A stretch of 64,000 nt of DNA, taken from contig NZ_JOGB01000034.1 of assembly GCF_000719335.1 (NCBI RefSeq), forward strand, positions 94,433 to 158,432, given 5' to 3'. Position 1 is the stretch's first letter; the number at the start of each line of letters is the position of its first letter. This document shows positions 45,170-54,600 of the stretch, in pieces. The notes below the pieces were generated by a model. It made no database searches. It had not been told where the DNA came from and was given only the letters and a program-made list of their open reading frames with translations. The translations under genes were made by a program, and so were the position numbers. This DNA comes from Streptomyces sp. NRRL S-87. Lineage in GTDB: Bacteria > Actinomycetota > Actinomycetes > Streptomycetales > Streptomycetaceae.

Positions 45170-45805
45170 TCACAGGTCCGTGGCGTCGCCGGGGGCGAGC
45201 CGGCTGTGCTCGGCGCCGCCGCCGAGCGAGGAGATCGCGCCGTCGTAGATCGGCCGGGCCAGGTCGGCGAGGTAGGCGTCGTGGATGTCGACGGCCCGGG
45301 CCGGGGCCACCTCGCGCACGTAGTCGATCACCTCGGAGATCTTGTTCCAGGGCGCGTGCACCGGCAGCATCAGCGTCTCGACGGGCTGCCCGGGTACGGT
45401 CAGCGCGTCGCCGGGGTGGAAGAGCGAACCCTCCACGAGGAACCCGACGTTGGTGATCCGCGGCAGGTCCGGGTGGATCACCGCGTGCAGCTCGCCGTGC
45501 ACCTGCACCGCGAAGCCCGCCGCGCTGAAGGTGTCGCCGTCGCCGACGGTGTGCACCCGCCCCGGGAAGGCGCCCGCCATCCGGTCGGCCACGGCGCGCA
45601 GGGTCCACAGCTCGGCGGCGGGGTTCGCCTCCAGTGCGGCGCGCAGCCGGCCCTCCTCGAAGTGGTCGGGGTGCTCGTGGGTGACGAGCAGGACGTCGGC
45701 GCCCAGGCCGGCGTCCGGTTCGCTGAAGGCGCCCGGGTCGATGACGAGCGTCCGCCCGTCCTTCTCCAGCCGGACGCAGGAGTGCCGCATCTTGGTGAGC
45801 TTCAT
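45170..45805 (-). CDS. MBL-fold metal-dependent hydrolase (UlaG-like)
   Basis: 211 residues. Metallo-beta-lactamase fold of the UlaG-like group: MKLTKMRHSCVRLEKDGRTL, VTHEHPDHFEEGRL (HxHxDH with E in between, as T-HEHPDHF), GSLFHPGDALTVPG and LPVHAPWNKISEVIDYV. Substrate unknown; family members include lactonases, phosphodiesterases and nucleases. Single gene or first of two with xth. Confidence 0.88.
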   Translation of the reverse strand: MKLTKMRHSCVRLEKDGRTLVIDPGAFSEPDAGLGADVLLVTHEHPDHFEEGRLRAALEANPAAELWTLRAVADRMAGAFPGRVHTVGDGDTFSAAGFAVQVHGELHAVIHPDLPRITNVGFLVEGSLFHPGDALTVPGQPVETLMLPVHAPWNKISEVIDYVREVAPARAVDIHDAYLADLARPIYDGAISSLGGGAEHSRLAPGDATDL

Positions 45806-45866
45806 GGGCCCATCTTGGCCCAGGTCCGCCCCTCGTGGCCCGGGCTCCCCGGCGGACGCACCGGCC

Positions 45867-46454
45867 TCAGGGCGTGGCGGTGGAGACGACGAAGACGTGC
45901 GGGGTCTCCGGCTTGGTGAGGTCGACGGTGATGTCCTGCGTGGGGAGCGGGTCGCGCTGCTCGTGGGTGGTGCCGTACCACTTCCGGTCCGGGCCGAAGC
46001 GCCACCCGGCCACGCCCGCGTCCCGGTCGCCGACGCTGACGCCGGGCTTGAGGGCCGCCCGACTGGTGCCGACCGTCTTCAAGAAGGCGTCGAGGTCCGC
46101 CGCGGTCGCGCTGAACTGCACGTACAGACGGCTGGTGTGCCAGTTGTTCGTCTCGTAGAAGCCCACGCTCCAGGCCTTGTCCGGGATCGGCACCTCGTAG
46201 ATGCTGCGCTGGACCTTGGAGGGCCAGCCGGACCGGACCTGGGTGGCCGCCGCCTTGGACGCCTTGTCGCGGCCGCTGTCGCGGCTCTGCCTGGCGGAGA
46301 TCGCCAGGTAGCCGGCGGGGACGCCGACCAGCAGCAGGATGATGATCGCGGTCACCCAGCGGCGCCGGATCACGTGGCGCCGGTCCTCGGCGGGCCGGCC
46401 GTCCCCGTCCGGGGACGGCGCCTGGCGGGGCAGGGTGGGGGTCACGGGGTTCAA
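45867..46454 (-). CDS. Single-pass membrane protein of unknown function
   Basis: About 195 residues: a short cytoplasmic tail, one membrane segment (WVTAIIILLLVGVPAGYLAI), then an extracytoplasmic domain (GWPSKVQRSIYEVPIPDKAW, LYVQFSATAADLDAFLKTVG, KWYGTTHEQRDPLPTQDITV). No family recognised. TTG 46454 overlaps the stop of the ROK kinase (TTGA) with GGAGG 7 nt upstream; GTG 46445 is the alternative. Coupled to the sugar-uptake operon, but a role in it is not evident. Confidence 0.75.
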   Translation of the reverse strand: MNPVTPTLPRQAPSPDGDGRPAEDRRHVIRRRWVTAIIILLLVGVPAGYLAISARQSRDSGRDKASKAAATQVRSGWPSKVQRSIYEVPIPDKAWSVGFYETNNWHTSRLYVQFSATAADLDAFLKTVGTSRAALKPGVSVGDRDAGVAGWRFGPDRKWYGTTHEQRDPLPTQDITVDLTKPETPHVFVVSTATP

Positions 46455-47623
46455 TTCTCTTCCTCCGGGGCGGGCGCGGCGGTGCCGCGCCCGGTCCACA
46501 GCCGGCCGGCCTGGGCGTAGCGCTCGTAGCGCTCGACGCGGCGGCGGTTGGCGCGCCGGAACCTCCGGGCCACCAGCCGTGCCAGGTCGGCTGCGCCGAC
46601 CATGCCGGCCTCCGGGCCGAGCTGGGCCTTGGCGATGCGGGCCTCGGGACGGTACCCGCGGCCGGTCAGGTGGCGGCGGAACGCGTCCCGGGCGGGCCCG
46701 ATGAGCAGGTCGTCGGCGGCGCTGACGCCGCCGCCGATGACGAAGCAGGACGGGTCGAGGGCGGCCGCCAGGTTGGCCAGGCCCACGCCGAGCCACTGGC
46801 CGATGTCCTGGAGGAGCTCGACGCACATCGCGTCGCCCTCACGGGCCAGCTCGGTGATGAGCGGCCCGGTGATGTCCGGGACGCTGCCCTTGACCCGTTC
46901 GATGATGTTGTACGCCACCGGGGAGTCGGCGGCGGCCAGCTCGCGGGCCTCGCGGACCAGCGCGTTGCCGGAGCTGTACTGCTCCCAGCAGCCGCGGTTG
47001 CCGCACGGGCAGCGGTGCCCGCCGGGCACCACCTGCATGTGGCCGAACTCGCCGGCCACGCCGAACTTGCCCCGCTTGACCTGGCCGTCCTCCAGGATCG
47101 CCCCGCCGATGCCGGTGCCCAGGGTGATCATCACGAGGTGGTCCTCGCCGCGGCCGGCGCCGAAGCGCCACTCCGCCCAGGCGGCCGTGTTGGCATCGTT
47201 GTCCACCATCACGGGGACCGCGAGCCGCGACTGCAGGGCGTCCCGCAGCGGCTCGTCGCGCCAGGCCAGGTGGGGGGCGAAGAGGACCCGCGAGCGGTGG
47301 GCGTCGACCCAGCCGGCCGCACCGATGCCCACCGCGTGCACGTCGTGCCGGTCGGAGAGGTCCAGCACCAGTTCGACGATGGTGTCCTCGACGACCTTGG
47401 GGCTCTTGGACTTGTCGGGCGTCTCGGTGCGCAGCCGCTCCAGGATGTTGCCGTCGGCGTCGACGACCCCGGCCATGACCTTGGTGCCGCCGATGTCGAT
47501 GCCGACGGTGGGGACGCGCGGGGCGGTCAGGTGGGAGCGTCGCTCGCGGGTCGCCACGGTCCGCAGGACGGTGCCCCGCGACCCTCCGCGGTGGGAGCGC
47601 GTGAAGTCCCGGTACGTGCTCAT
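46451..47623 (-). CDS. ROK-family sugar kinase
   Basis: 390 residues with a 35-residue N-terminal extension. ROK motifs: VGIDIGGTKVMAGVVDADG (phosphate loop), PVMVDNDANTAAWAEW (catalytic Asp), TLGTGIGGAILEDG and the zinc site GHRCPCGNRGCWEQY. It phosphorylates an imported hexose. It lies 16 bp downstream of the ABC ATPase gene, so it acts on the sugar brought in by that transporter. The glucokinase-like signature suggests a glucose-type or amino-sugar substrate, not further defined. ATG start. Confidence 0.92.
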   Translation of the reverse strand: MSTYRDFTRSHRGGSRGTVLRTVATRERRSHLTAPRVPTVGIDIGGTKVMAGVVDADGNILERLRTETPDKSKSPKVVEDTIVELVLDLSDRHDVHAVGIGAAGWVDAHRSRVLFAPHLAWRDEPLRDALQSRLAVPVMVDNDANTAAWAEWRFGAGRGEDHLVMITLGTGIGGAILEDGQVKRGKFGVAGEFGHMQVVPGGHRCPCGNRGCWEQYSSGNALVREARELAAADSPVAYNIIERVKGSVPDITGPLITELAREGDAMCVELLQDIGQWLGVGLANLAAALDPSCFVIGGGVSAADDLLIGPARDAFRRHLTGRGYRPEARIAKAQLGPEAGMVGAADLARLVARRFRRANRRRVERYERYAQAGRLWTGRGTAAPAPEEEN

Positions 47624-47639
47624 CGAGTGGTGGTGTCCC

Positions 47640-48512
47640 TCAGTGGTCGTCGGGGGCGGGCTCGGGGGCCGCGGTGGCTCCTGTGCCCGATTCTGCCACC
47701 CGTGACAGTTCGTGGCTCAGTTCCTCCAGCTCGGATCCGCCCGCCATCTGGCGGGTCAGCTCGTCGAGCGTGATCGAGTCACGGGTGTGGGAGCCCGCCA
47801 TGGCGCCGCGTTTGAGCAGCACGAACCGGTCTCCGACCAGGTGGGCGTGGTGCGGGTTGTGCGTGATGAGGACCACTCCCAGGCCGGCGTCGCGGGCGGC
47901 GGCGACGTACTTGAGCACGACTCCGGACTGCTTGACGCCCAGCGCCGCGGTCGGCTCGTCCAGGACCAGCACCCGGGCGCCGAAGTACACGGCGCGGGCG
48001 ATGGCCACGCACTGCCGCTCGCCGCCGGAGAGGGTGCCGATGGGCTGGTCGACGTCGCGCAGGTCGATGCCCATGCGCAGGAGCTCCGTACGGGTGGTCG
48101 CGCGCATCCGGGCCACGTCGAGGCGGCGCAGCGGGCCGCGGCCCTTCGTCGGCTCGGAGCCGAGGAAGAAGTTGCGCCAGACCGGCATCAGCGGGACCAC
48201 GGCCAGGTCCTGGTAGACGGTGGCGATTCCGAGGTCGAGGGCGGCGCGCGGGTTGGCCAGCCGCAGCTCCTCGCCGGCGACGCGGAAGGTGCCGGCGTCG
48301 TGCTGGTGAAGGCCCGCGATGATCTTGATGAGGGTGGACTTGCCCGCTCCGTTGTCGCCCAGGACGCAGGTGATCTCCCCGGCCGAGACCTGGAGGGAGA
48401 CGCCTTCGAGGGCGCGGATGTTGCCGTAGTGCTTGCTGACGCCGTCCAGCTCGACGAGCGGCGCGCCGGCGGGGTCCGTACGGCCCGCCGGTGCCGTGGT
48501 GGCCGCGGTCAC
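47640..48512 (-). CDS. CUT2-type sugar ABC transporter ATP-binding protein
   Basis: 290 residues, a single ABC domain (most CUT2 ATPases such as RbsA have two): Walker [16 protein letters not shown]-loop TVYQDLAVV, signature [15 protein letters not shown], Walker [14 protein letters not shown]-loop VLITHNPHH. The single-domain form with this permease type is known in the FrcA/XylG-like sub-branch. GTG overlaps the permease stop (GTGA). Confidence 0.95.
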   Translation of the reverse strand: MTAATTAPAGRTDPAGAPLVELDGVSKHYGNIRALEGVSLQVSAGEITCVLGDNGAGKSTLIKIIAGLHQHDAGTFRVAGEELRLANPRAALDLGIATVYQDLAVVPLMPVWRNFFLGSEPTKGRGPLRRLDVARMRATTRTELLRMGIDLRDVDQPIGTLSGGERQCVAIARAVYFGARVLVLDEPTAALGVKQSGVVLKYVAAARDAGLGVVLITHNPHHAHLVGDRFVLLKRGAMAGSHTRDSITLDELTRQMAGGSELEELSHELSRVAESGTGATAAPEPAPDDH

Positions 48513-49546
48513 TTGGTCGCCTCCGCTCGCTTGCGCACCCAGAAGTTGAGCAGCGTGGCCAGCAGCAGCATCGCGCCCAGGAAGAACTTGAACCAGTCCG
48601 GGTTCCACTGGGCGTACACGATGCCGTTGATGGTCATGCCGAAGATGAAGGCGCCCACGGCGGAGCCGATGGCCGAGCCGTAGCCGCCGGTCATCAGGCA
48701 GCCGCCGATGACGGCCGCGATGATGTACAGGAACTCGTTGCCGACGCCCTCGCCCGACTGCACGACGTCGAACGAGAAGAGGATGTGCTGGCCGGAGATC
48801 CAGGCGCAGAGGGCGACGCCCATGTAGAGCCCGATGCGGGTCTTGACCACCGGCACGCCCACGGCCCGGGCCGCGTCGGCCGCGCCGCCGACCGCGAAGA
48901 TCCAGTTGCCGGCCCGGGTGCGCAGCAGGATCCAGGTGGCCAGGGCCACCAGGGCGATCCACCACAGGATCGTGACCTTGAGCGTGACCGAGCCGATGTC
49001 CCACTGCGAGGCGAAGACCGCCTTGGCGGAGGGGAACCCCTCCATGTCCCCGATGGCCTTGGTGGAGACCGTGCCGCTGATCAGCTTGGTGAAGCCGAGG
49101 TTCAGGCCGGTCAGCATCAGGAACGTGCCGAGCGTGATGATGAAGCTGGGCAGTCCGGTCCGGGTCAGCATGATGCCGTTGAAGAACCCGATGGCCAGCG
49201 TGACCAGCAGCGACACCCCGACGCCGACCCACACGTTGGCCGTCATCTGGTAGCTGAACATCGAGCTGACCAGCGCGGACGTGGTGACCATGACGCCGGC
49301 CGACAGGTCGAACTCGCCGCCGATCATCAGCAGCGCCACGGGCACCGCCATGATCCCGATGGTGGACGCGGAGTACAGGATCGTCGACAGGCTCGCGGCC
49401 TGCAGGAAGCTGGGGGCCGCGAACGAGAAGAAGACGAACACGGCGGCCGCGCCGACCACCGCGCCGAGCTCGGGCCGGGCGAGCAGCCGGCGGACCAGCG
49501 GCACGTGGGTCAGGCGCTCGTCCGCCGCGGGCGCGGCGGCGCTCAT
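48509..49546 (-). CDS. CUT2-type sugar ABC transporter permease
   Basis: 345 residues, 8-10 membrane segments, RbsC-like: [40 protein letters not shown] and [20 protein letters not shown] (EAA-like loop). ATG overlaps the stop of the binding-protein gene (ATGA). Confidence 0.95.
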   Translation of the reverse strand: MSAAAPAADERLTHVPLVRRLLARPELGAVVGAAAVFVFFSFAAPSFLQAASLSTILYSASTIGIMAVPVALLMIGGEFDLSAGVMVTTSALVSSMFSYQMTANVWVGVGVSLLVTLAIGFFNGIMLTRTGLPSFIITLGTFLMLTGLNLGFTKLISGTVSTKAIGDMEGFPSAKAVFASQWDIGSVTLKVTILWWIALVALATWILLRTRAGNWIFAVGGAADAARAVGVPVVKTRIGLYMGVALCAWISGQHILFSFDVVQSGEGVGNEFLYIIAAVIGGCLMTGGYGSAIGSAVGAFIFGMTINGIVYAQWNPDWFKFFLGAMLLLATLLNFWVRKRAEATK

Positions 49547-50550
49547 CGCGTGCCCCGCTTGATGTAGGACTCCAGCTCGGCGGCCTGGTCCTTGGTGACG
49601 ATCTGCGGGCCGGTGAGCACCGGCTTCCCGCCGCCGAGCACGTCGGCGTTGTAGCGGTACAGCCAGAGCAGGTCGACGGCCTCGTAGCCCTGCAGGTAGG
49701 GCTGCTGGTCGACGGCGAAGCCGAGGCTGCCGTCCTTGAGGCCCGCGGCCACGGAGGCGTTCAGGTCGAAGGTGTCGACCTCGGCCTTGCTGCCGGCCGT
49801 CTGCTTGGCCTTGACCGCCGTGGGGGCGAAGGGCGCGCCGAGGGTGACGACCGCGTCCACCGACGGGTCGGCCTGCAGCTTCGCCTGGACGGCGGCCTGG
49901 ACCGAGGGCATGTTGGTGCCCTCGACGTAGAGGTTCTCCAGCGTGCCGTCGAAGGTCTTCTTCGCCCCGGCGCAGCGCTGCTCGTGGCCCACGTTGCCCT
50001 GCTCGTGCAGGACGCACACGGCCTTCTTGCGGCCGCGGCGGTTCAGCTCGGTGCCCACCGCCTCGCCGGCGACGGTCTCGTCCTGGCCGATGTGGGTGAG
50101 GGCGCCGTACGCGGCGGACTGCTCGGAGCCGGAGTTCACGGTGACGACGGGGATGCCCGCCTTGACGGCCTTGGCGACGACGTCCTTGAGCGCCTCGGGC
50201 TTGGCCAGCGAGACGATCAGGCCGTCCACCTTCTGGTCGATGGCGTTCTGGACGAACTGCGCCTGCTGCTGCGCCTGGTCGTCGTGGGAGTAGAGGAAGT
50301 TGATGTTGTCCTTGCGGGCCGCTTCCTTGGCGCCGTTCTGGACGATGTCCCAGAACGTGTCGCCGTCCCCCGCGTGGGTGACCATCGCGAAGGTCCAGCG
50401 CGGCGTGGAGACCGCCGGCCGGCCCTGCTCGGCGGCCGCGCGCGCCCGTTCCTCGGCCCGCTTGCCACCCGTGGCGCTGCATCCCGCGACGCCCAGCGCC
50501 GCCGCGAGCACCAGGCCCACCACCCGGGCCCCTGTCCGAATCCTGGCCAC
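49543..50550 (-). CDS. Sugar-binding lipoprotein of ABC transporter
   Basis: 335 residues. Lipobox LGVAGC after a short signal. Periplasmic-binding-protein type I fold: [77 protein letters not shown] and [20 protein letters not shown]. It delivers the sugar to the permease. First gene of the four- or five-gene transporter operon, divergent from the dehydrogenase at 50774. GTG 50550 is chosen (AAGGG 10 nt upstream); the frame is open further up. Confidence 0.92.
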   Translation of the reverse strand: MARIRTGARVVGLVLAAALGVAGCSATGGKRAEERARAAAEQGRPAVSTPRWTFAMVTHAGDGDTFWDIVQNGAKEAARKDNINFLYSHDDQAQQQAQFVQNAIDQKVDGLIVSLAKPEALKDVVAKAVKAGIPVVTVNSGSEQSAAYGALTHIGQDETVAGEAVGTELNRRGRKKAVCVLHEQGNVGHEQRCAGAKKTFDGTLENLYVEGTNMPSVQAAVQAKLQADPSVDAVVTLGAPFAPTAVKAKQTAGSKAEVDTFDLNASVAAGLKDGSLGFAVDQQPYLQGYEAVDLLWLYRYNADVLGGGKPVLTGPQIVTKDQAAELESYIKRGTR

Positions 50551-50616
50551 GTCGCCGCGCCCTTCCCTTCGCCTCGTCGGTGCCGCCGTCACCGGCCGCA
50601 ACTGGTCCACACTCCC

Positions 50617-50634
50617 GGAAACCGGTCAAACCGG
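50617..50634. promoter_or_regulatory. Possible sugar-regulator operator
   Basis: GGAAACCGGTCAAACCGG has a CG-centred half-site of the LacI style (GAAACCGGT) and an imperfect second half. It lies in the divergent region between binding protein and dehydrogenase. Weak; no LacI gene is adjacent. Confidence 0.25.
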
Positions 50635-50738
50635 CGCCCAGCCGCCCAAGTATCCGCCACGGGGTCACCCGGAGTGGTCATCGGGGTCCACCACAGCGAC
50701 GACCGGAGCGGCCGGCACGAAGAGCGGCGGGACAATCA

Positions 50739-50767
50739 TTGACAGCCGGACCCGCCCGGGCCACGTT
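50739..50767 (+). promoter_or_regulatory. Strong leaderless promoter of the Gfo/Idh/MocA gene
   Basis: TTGACA (50739-50744), 17-bp spacer, CACGTT (50762-50767), then 6 nt to the ATG at 50774. Transcription should start at the A of the ATG. No ribosome site is present, in agreement. Confidence 0.7.
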
Positions 50768-50773
50768 GATTCC

Positions 50774-51796
50774 ATGCGCATCGGGCTGATCGGTACGGGC
50801 CGGATCGGGTCCTTCCACGCGGCCGTGCTCAGCCGGCACCGCGACGCGGGGTCCCTGGTCCTGGCGGACGCCGAGCCGGCGCGGGCCGCCGCGCTCGCCG
50901 ACCGGCTGGGCGCCACCGCGGCGCCCGACGTCGACGCCGTCTTCGCCTGGGGTGTGGACGCGGTCGTCATCGCCTCCCCCACGGCCGCCCACCCGGAGCT
51001 GATCACCCGGGCGGTGCGCCAGGGCCTGCCGGTGTTCTGCGAGAAGCCGATCGCCCCCGACCTGGCGGCCACCCTGGCCACCCTGGCGGAGGTCGACGCC
51101 GCCGGCACGGTGCTCCAGGTCGGGTTCATGCGCCGGTTCGACGCGGGCTACCGCACCGCCCGGGAGCTGGTGCGCTCCGGGGCGCTGGGCCGGCTGCACA
51201 CCGTGCGGACCATGACGGCCGACCCCGCTCCGCCGCCCGCCGGCTACCTGGAGACGTCGGGGGGCCTGTACCGGGACTGCCTGGTGCACGACTTCGACAT
51301 GGTGCGATGGGTGACCGGGCGTGAGGTCACGGAGGTGTACGCCACCGGGTCGGACGCCGCCGGGCCCGCGTTCCGGGCGGCGCGGGACGTCGACACGGCG
51401 GCGGCCGTCCTGACGCTGGACGACGGCACGCTGGTGACGGCCACCGGCACCCGGTGCAACGGCGCGGGGTACGACGTGCGCATGGAGCTCGCCGGGGAGC
51501 TGGACCAGGTCTCCGCGGGCCTGGACGACCGTACGCCGATCGCGTCGACGGAACCGCTCGGCCCGCCGCCGGCGCGCAAGCCGTGGACGGGCTTCCTGGA
51601 GCGGTTCGCCCCCGCGTACGAGGCCGAGCTGGACGCGTTCGTGCGACTGGTGCGCGGTGAGGCACCCAACCCGTGCGACGGGCGCGAGGGGCTGGCGGCC
51701 CTGCGGATCGCCGAGGCCTGCGAGTTGTCCCGGCGCGAGCGGCGTCCGGTGTCGCTGCCGGAGATCCCGGCCGCCCTGCCGTCCGCGGCCGCCTGA
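50774..51796 (+). CDS. Gfo/Idh/MocA-family dehydrogenase (inositol-dehydrogenase-like)
   Basis: 340 residues. N-terminal Rossmann fold RIGLIGTGRIGSFHAAVL, EKP motif in PVFCEKPIAPDL, and VGFMRRFDAGYRTARELV as in myo-inositol 2-dehydrogenases; the catalytic region reads LVHDFDMVRWVTG (D/H pair). It oxidises a sugar or inositol with NAD(P). Divergent from the sugar ABC transporter and ROK kinase, so all probably serve one carbohydrate. Made from a probable leaderless mRNA. Confidence 0.92.
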   Translation: MRIGLIGTGRIGSFHAAVLSRHRDAGSLVLADAEPARAAALADRLGATAAPDVDAVFAWGVDAVVIASPTAAHPELITRAVRQGLPVFCEKPIAPDLAATLATLAEVDAAGTVLQVGFMRRFDAGYRTARELVRSGALGRLHTVRTMTADPAPPPAGYLETSGGLYRDCLVHDFDMVRWVTGREVTEVYATGSDAAGPAFRAARDVDTAAAVLTLDDGTLVTATGTRCNGAGYDVRMELAGELDQVSAGLDDRTPIASTEPLGPPPARKPWTGFLERFAPAYEAELDAFVRLVRGEAPNPCDGREGLAALRIAEACELSRRERRPVSLPEIPAALPSAAA

Positions 51797-51893
51797 GCCG
51801 GCACCGGCCGGGCCCCCGGGGCAGCCGCCCGCGGGGCAACCGCCCGCGTGACGGCTGCGGCGGGGTGACCCGGCTGCGTCGACCACGGCCCGG

Positions 51894-53081
51894 CTACCAG
51901 CGCACCGGGAGCCGCTTCACGCCGCGGATCAGGGAGGCCGTGATCCACTCGTACGGGGCGCCGTCCGAGGCCTGCGCGAGGTCCGGGAAGCGCTCCAGCA
52001 GGGCACGCACGGCGATGCGCGCCTCCATGCGGGCCAGCGGCGCGCCGATGCAGAAGTGGATGCCGTGGCCGAAGGCCAGGTGACCTTGGGGAGCCCGCCG
52101 GATGTCGAAGGAGGTGGGCTCCGGGTAGCGCTCCGGGTCGTGGCTGCTGCCGGCCAGCGACACCAGCACCGGGTCGCCCTTGGCGATGGTCACGCCGCCG
52201 AGCTCCACGTCCTCGTGGGCGAAGCGGAAGGTGGCGTTCTCCACCGGCCCGTCGTAGCGGAGCATCTCCTCGACGGCGCCGTCGAGGAGGCCGTCGAAGT
52301 CGGCGCGCAGGGCCGCGAGCTGGTCGGGGTGCGCGAGCAGGGCGCGCACCCCGTTGCCGATCAGGTTGACGGTGGTCTCGTGGCCGGCGACCAGCAGCAG
52401 GAAGGCCATGCCGATCAGCTCCTCCGGCCCGAGCCGGTCGCCGTCCTCGTCCGTGGTCCGGATCAGGGCGCTGAGCAGGTCGTCGCCGCCGGCGGCGCGC
52501 TTGCGCTCGATCAGTCCGGCCATGTAGACGGCCATGTCCTGGTTGGCCTTGAGCTCGGCCTCCGGGCTGCTCGGGGCCAACAGCTCGTTGGACATGATCC
52601 GGAACGGCTCGCGGTCCAGGTCCGGCACGCCCAGCAGCTCGCAGATGACGGTCATGGGCAGCGGGAAGGCGAACGCGTCGACGAGGTCCGCCCGCCGCTC
52701 CGGCTGCGCCGCCATGGCGTCGAGCAGCTCGTCGGTGACCTGCTGCACGCGGGGGCGCAGGGCCTCGATGCGGCGGGAGGTGAACTCACGGGCCACCAGG
52801 CGGCGCAGCCGCGTGTGGTCCGGCGGGTCCATCTCCAGCATGTTCTGGTTGACCTCGCTGGCGGTGATGTCGACGTACCGCTCGTGGACGCGCCAGTTCT
52901 TGCCGAGCGCCGGGTGGGCGAGGGCCTGGCGGGCCTCCTCGTACCCGACGACCAGCCAGATCTCCTCGCCGTGCGCGTCCCTCACCCGGTGCACCGGGCC
53001 GGCCTCGCGCATCTGCTTGTAGTACTCGTAGGGGTACGCGTTGAAGTCCTCCGCGTACCCGGTGATGTCCAGCACAGGCAT
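51894..53081 (-). CDS. Cytochrome P450 (CYP107-like)
   Basis: 395 residues. I-helix LLVAGHETTVNLIGNG, K-helix EEMLRYDGPVENATFRF (ExxR) and heme loop FGHGIHFCIGAPLARMEARI. Overall pattern fits the CYP107/CYP105 type used for secondary metabolites and xenobiotics. ATG has GGGGGAG upstream. A TetR-style palindrome sits at the promoter (53097-53109), so expression is probably repressed until a ligand appears. No redox partner adjacent. Confidence 0.93.
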   Translation of the reverse strand: MPVLDITGYAEDFNAYPYEYYKQMREAGPVHRVRDAHGEEIWLVVGYEEARQALAHPALGKNWRVHERYVDITASEVNQNMLEMDPPDHTRLRRLVAREFTSRRIEALRPRVQQVTDELLDAMAAQPERRADLVDAFAFPLPMTVICELLGVPDLDREPFRIMSNELLAPSSPEAELKANQDMAVYMAGLIERKRAAGGDDLLSALIRTTDEDGDRLGPEELIGMAFLLLVAGHETTVNLIGNGVRALLAHPDQLAALRADFDGLLDGAVEEMLRYDGPVENATFRFAHEDVELGGVTIAKGDPVLVSLAGSSHDPERYPEPTSFDIRRAPQGHLAFGHGIHFCIGAPLARMEARIAVRALLERFPDLAQASDGAPYEWITASLIRGVKRLPVRW

Positions 53082-53096
53082 GGCGTCTCCCCCGTT

Positions 53097-53109
53097 TGAC
53101 TACCAGTCA
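53097..53109. promoter_or_regulatory. Palindromic operator at the P450 promoter
   Basis: TGACT-ACC-AGTCA is a perfect 5-3-5 inverted repeat directly downstream of a minus-strand -10-like TACTCT (53109-53114) and 16 nt upstream of the P450 start. Size and place are typical of TetR-family operators. Confidence 0.5.
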
Positions 53110-53221
53110 GAGTACGGCCACCGCTCGTACACAGGGACGAATTCCGGACAGCCTTGATAGCGGGGCATGAGGACGTTCGGGCCGCTGGGGGCCCCCGCCC
53201 CGACCGGCGAACCGGTTTGTT

Positions 53222-54163
53222 TCAGGCCGCGGCGCCGGGTGCCGTCCGACGCCCCCAGCCGGTTCCCGCGAGGACGAGCACCGCCCCCACCAGGCCCCAC
53301 GCGCCCAGGTGTTCGCCGCCCAGGGCGGTACCGGCGAGCGCGGCCCACAGCGGTTCGGTACCGAGCAGCAGGCTGACCCGGGAGGGGGAGGTGCGCCGGA
53401 TCGCCCACATCTGCACGAAGAACGCGAACAGCGTGCAGAACACGGCGAGGAACGCCAGCCCCGCCCACTGCCCGGGCCCGAGGTCCGCGGCGGCGGCCCA
53501 GGGGGTGGCGCCCGTCCCCGGTGCGGCGCAGAGCAGGACGAAGACCAGCGTGGCCGCGCCCAGTTGGACGGTGGTCAGGGACAGCGCGTCGGCGTCCTCG
53601 AGCGCGGAGAGCCGGCCGGCGAGCAGGACGTGCACCGTCCGGGCGAGCGCGGCGCCGAGGATCAGGAGGTCGCCGGTCGAAGGCGCGGTGAACCCGGCGC
53701 CCTGGGTCAGCAGCACCACGCCCGCCACCGAGAGCCCGGCGGCGGCGAGGAACCCGCCCGACGGCCGGCGGCGGCGCACGGCGGCCTCGGCGAGCGGCGT
53801 GAAGATCATGGTCAGGCTGATGATCAACCCGGCGTTGGTGGCGGAGGTGTGCACGACGCCGTACGTCTCCAGCAGGAAGATCCCGCCCAGGACGAGCCCC
53901 AGCAGGCCCGCTGCCCGCACCTGCGCGGACCGCAGCGCGCGCAGCCCGCGGTACCCGACGGCCACGAGCACGGGCAGCGCCGTCGCGAACCGGAGGACGA
54001 GGACCGCGACCACGGTGTGCGCGGTGGTGACGCCCTTGGCGGCGAGGTAACTGGCGCCCCAGACCACGGCCACCAGGAGCAGGGGGAGGTCGGCGAGCCA
54101 GGCGTGCCGGTGTCCGGGACGCCTGGCGGCGAGGGTGGGGGCGGATGCGGATGCGGTCGTCAC
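53222..54163 (-). CDS. EamA/DMT-family exporter
   Basis: 313 residues, ten hydrophobic segments in two EamA repeats: LLLVAVVWGASYLAAKGVTT, GLLGLVLGGIFLLETYGVVH, TNAGLIISLTMIFTPLAEAA and the second-half SRVSLLLGTEPLWAALAGTA. Exports an amino acid or other metabolite; substrate unknown. GTG 54163 has GGAGA 6 nt upstream. Not closely similar to the DMT protein at 7469, and without the repeat tail. Confidence 0.9.
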   Translation of the reverse strand: MTTASASAPTLAARRPGHRHAWLADLPLLLVAVVWGASYLAAKGVTTAHTVVAVLVLRFATALPVLVAVGYRGLRALRSAQVRAAGLLGLVLGGIFLLETYGVVHTSATNAGLIISLTMIFTPLAEAAVRRRRPSGGFLAAAGLSVAGVVLLTQGAGFTAPSTGDLLILGAALARTVHVLLAGRLSALEDADALSLTTVQLGAATLVFVLLCAAPGTGATPWAAAADLGPGQWAGLAFLAVFCTLFAFFVQMWAIRRTSPSRVSLLLGTEPLWAALAGTALGGEHLGAWGLVGAVLVLAGTGWGRRTAPGAAA

Positions 54164-54306
54164 GGCCGGTCTCCATCGGTGCGGTGGTCGTGGAGACGGC
54201 GGCGGCTCGCACGCGGGAGCGATCACGCTAGCGCGGGCGGGGGTGGGGCGACAGGGGATTCTGGGGCGGGGCCTTCGGGCGGGGTCGGGGTGGGCTCGCT
54301 TCGTGG

Positions 54307-54469
54307 GCCGCTCCGTGGTGTGTGGGTCCCCTCGCCTCTTGACCCGTCATGGCCTGCAGGCCTCCCCCAGCTACCGCTGGGAGGTGCCCCCAGCGGCAGG
54401 CCCACCCCTGGCCTCCGGACCAGCCTGCCATGACGCCTCAAGAGGCTCCCCCACACACCAGGGAGCGGC
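54307..54469. repeat. MITE-like imperfect inverted repeat
   Basis: Outer arms of about 45 bp are near-complementary: left 54307-54353 (GCCGCTCC, TGGTGTGTGGG, GCCTCTTGA, CGTCATGGC in order) and right 54427-54469 with the same words inverted. The 73-bp centre carries its own hairpin CCCAGC-TACC-GCTGGG (54366-54381). No gene is inside. It could be a miniature element, a large terminator or an RNA hairpin. No clear target duplication was seen. Confidence 0.6.
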
Positions 54470-54600
54470 ACTCCCGTGAGAGGGAAGCCCGGACCTGCCC
54501 CGGGCACGCCGAAGCGGGGCGTACCGGAGCTGTCGGGTTCCGGTGCGCCCCGCGGCGGGTCCCGGCTCCGTACCGGTGCTGTCGGCCGGTACGGGCCGGG

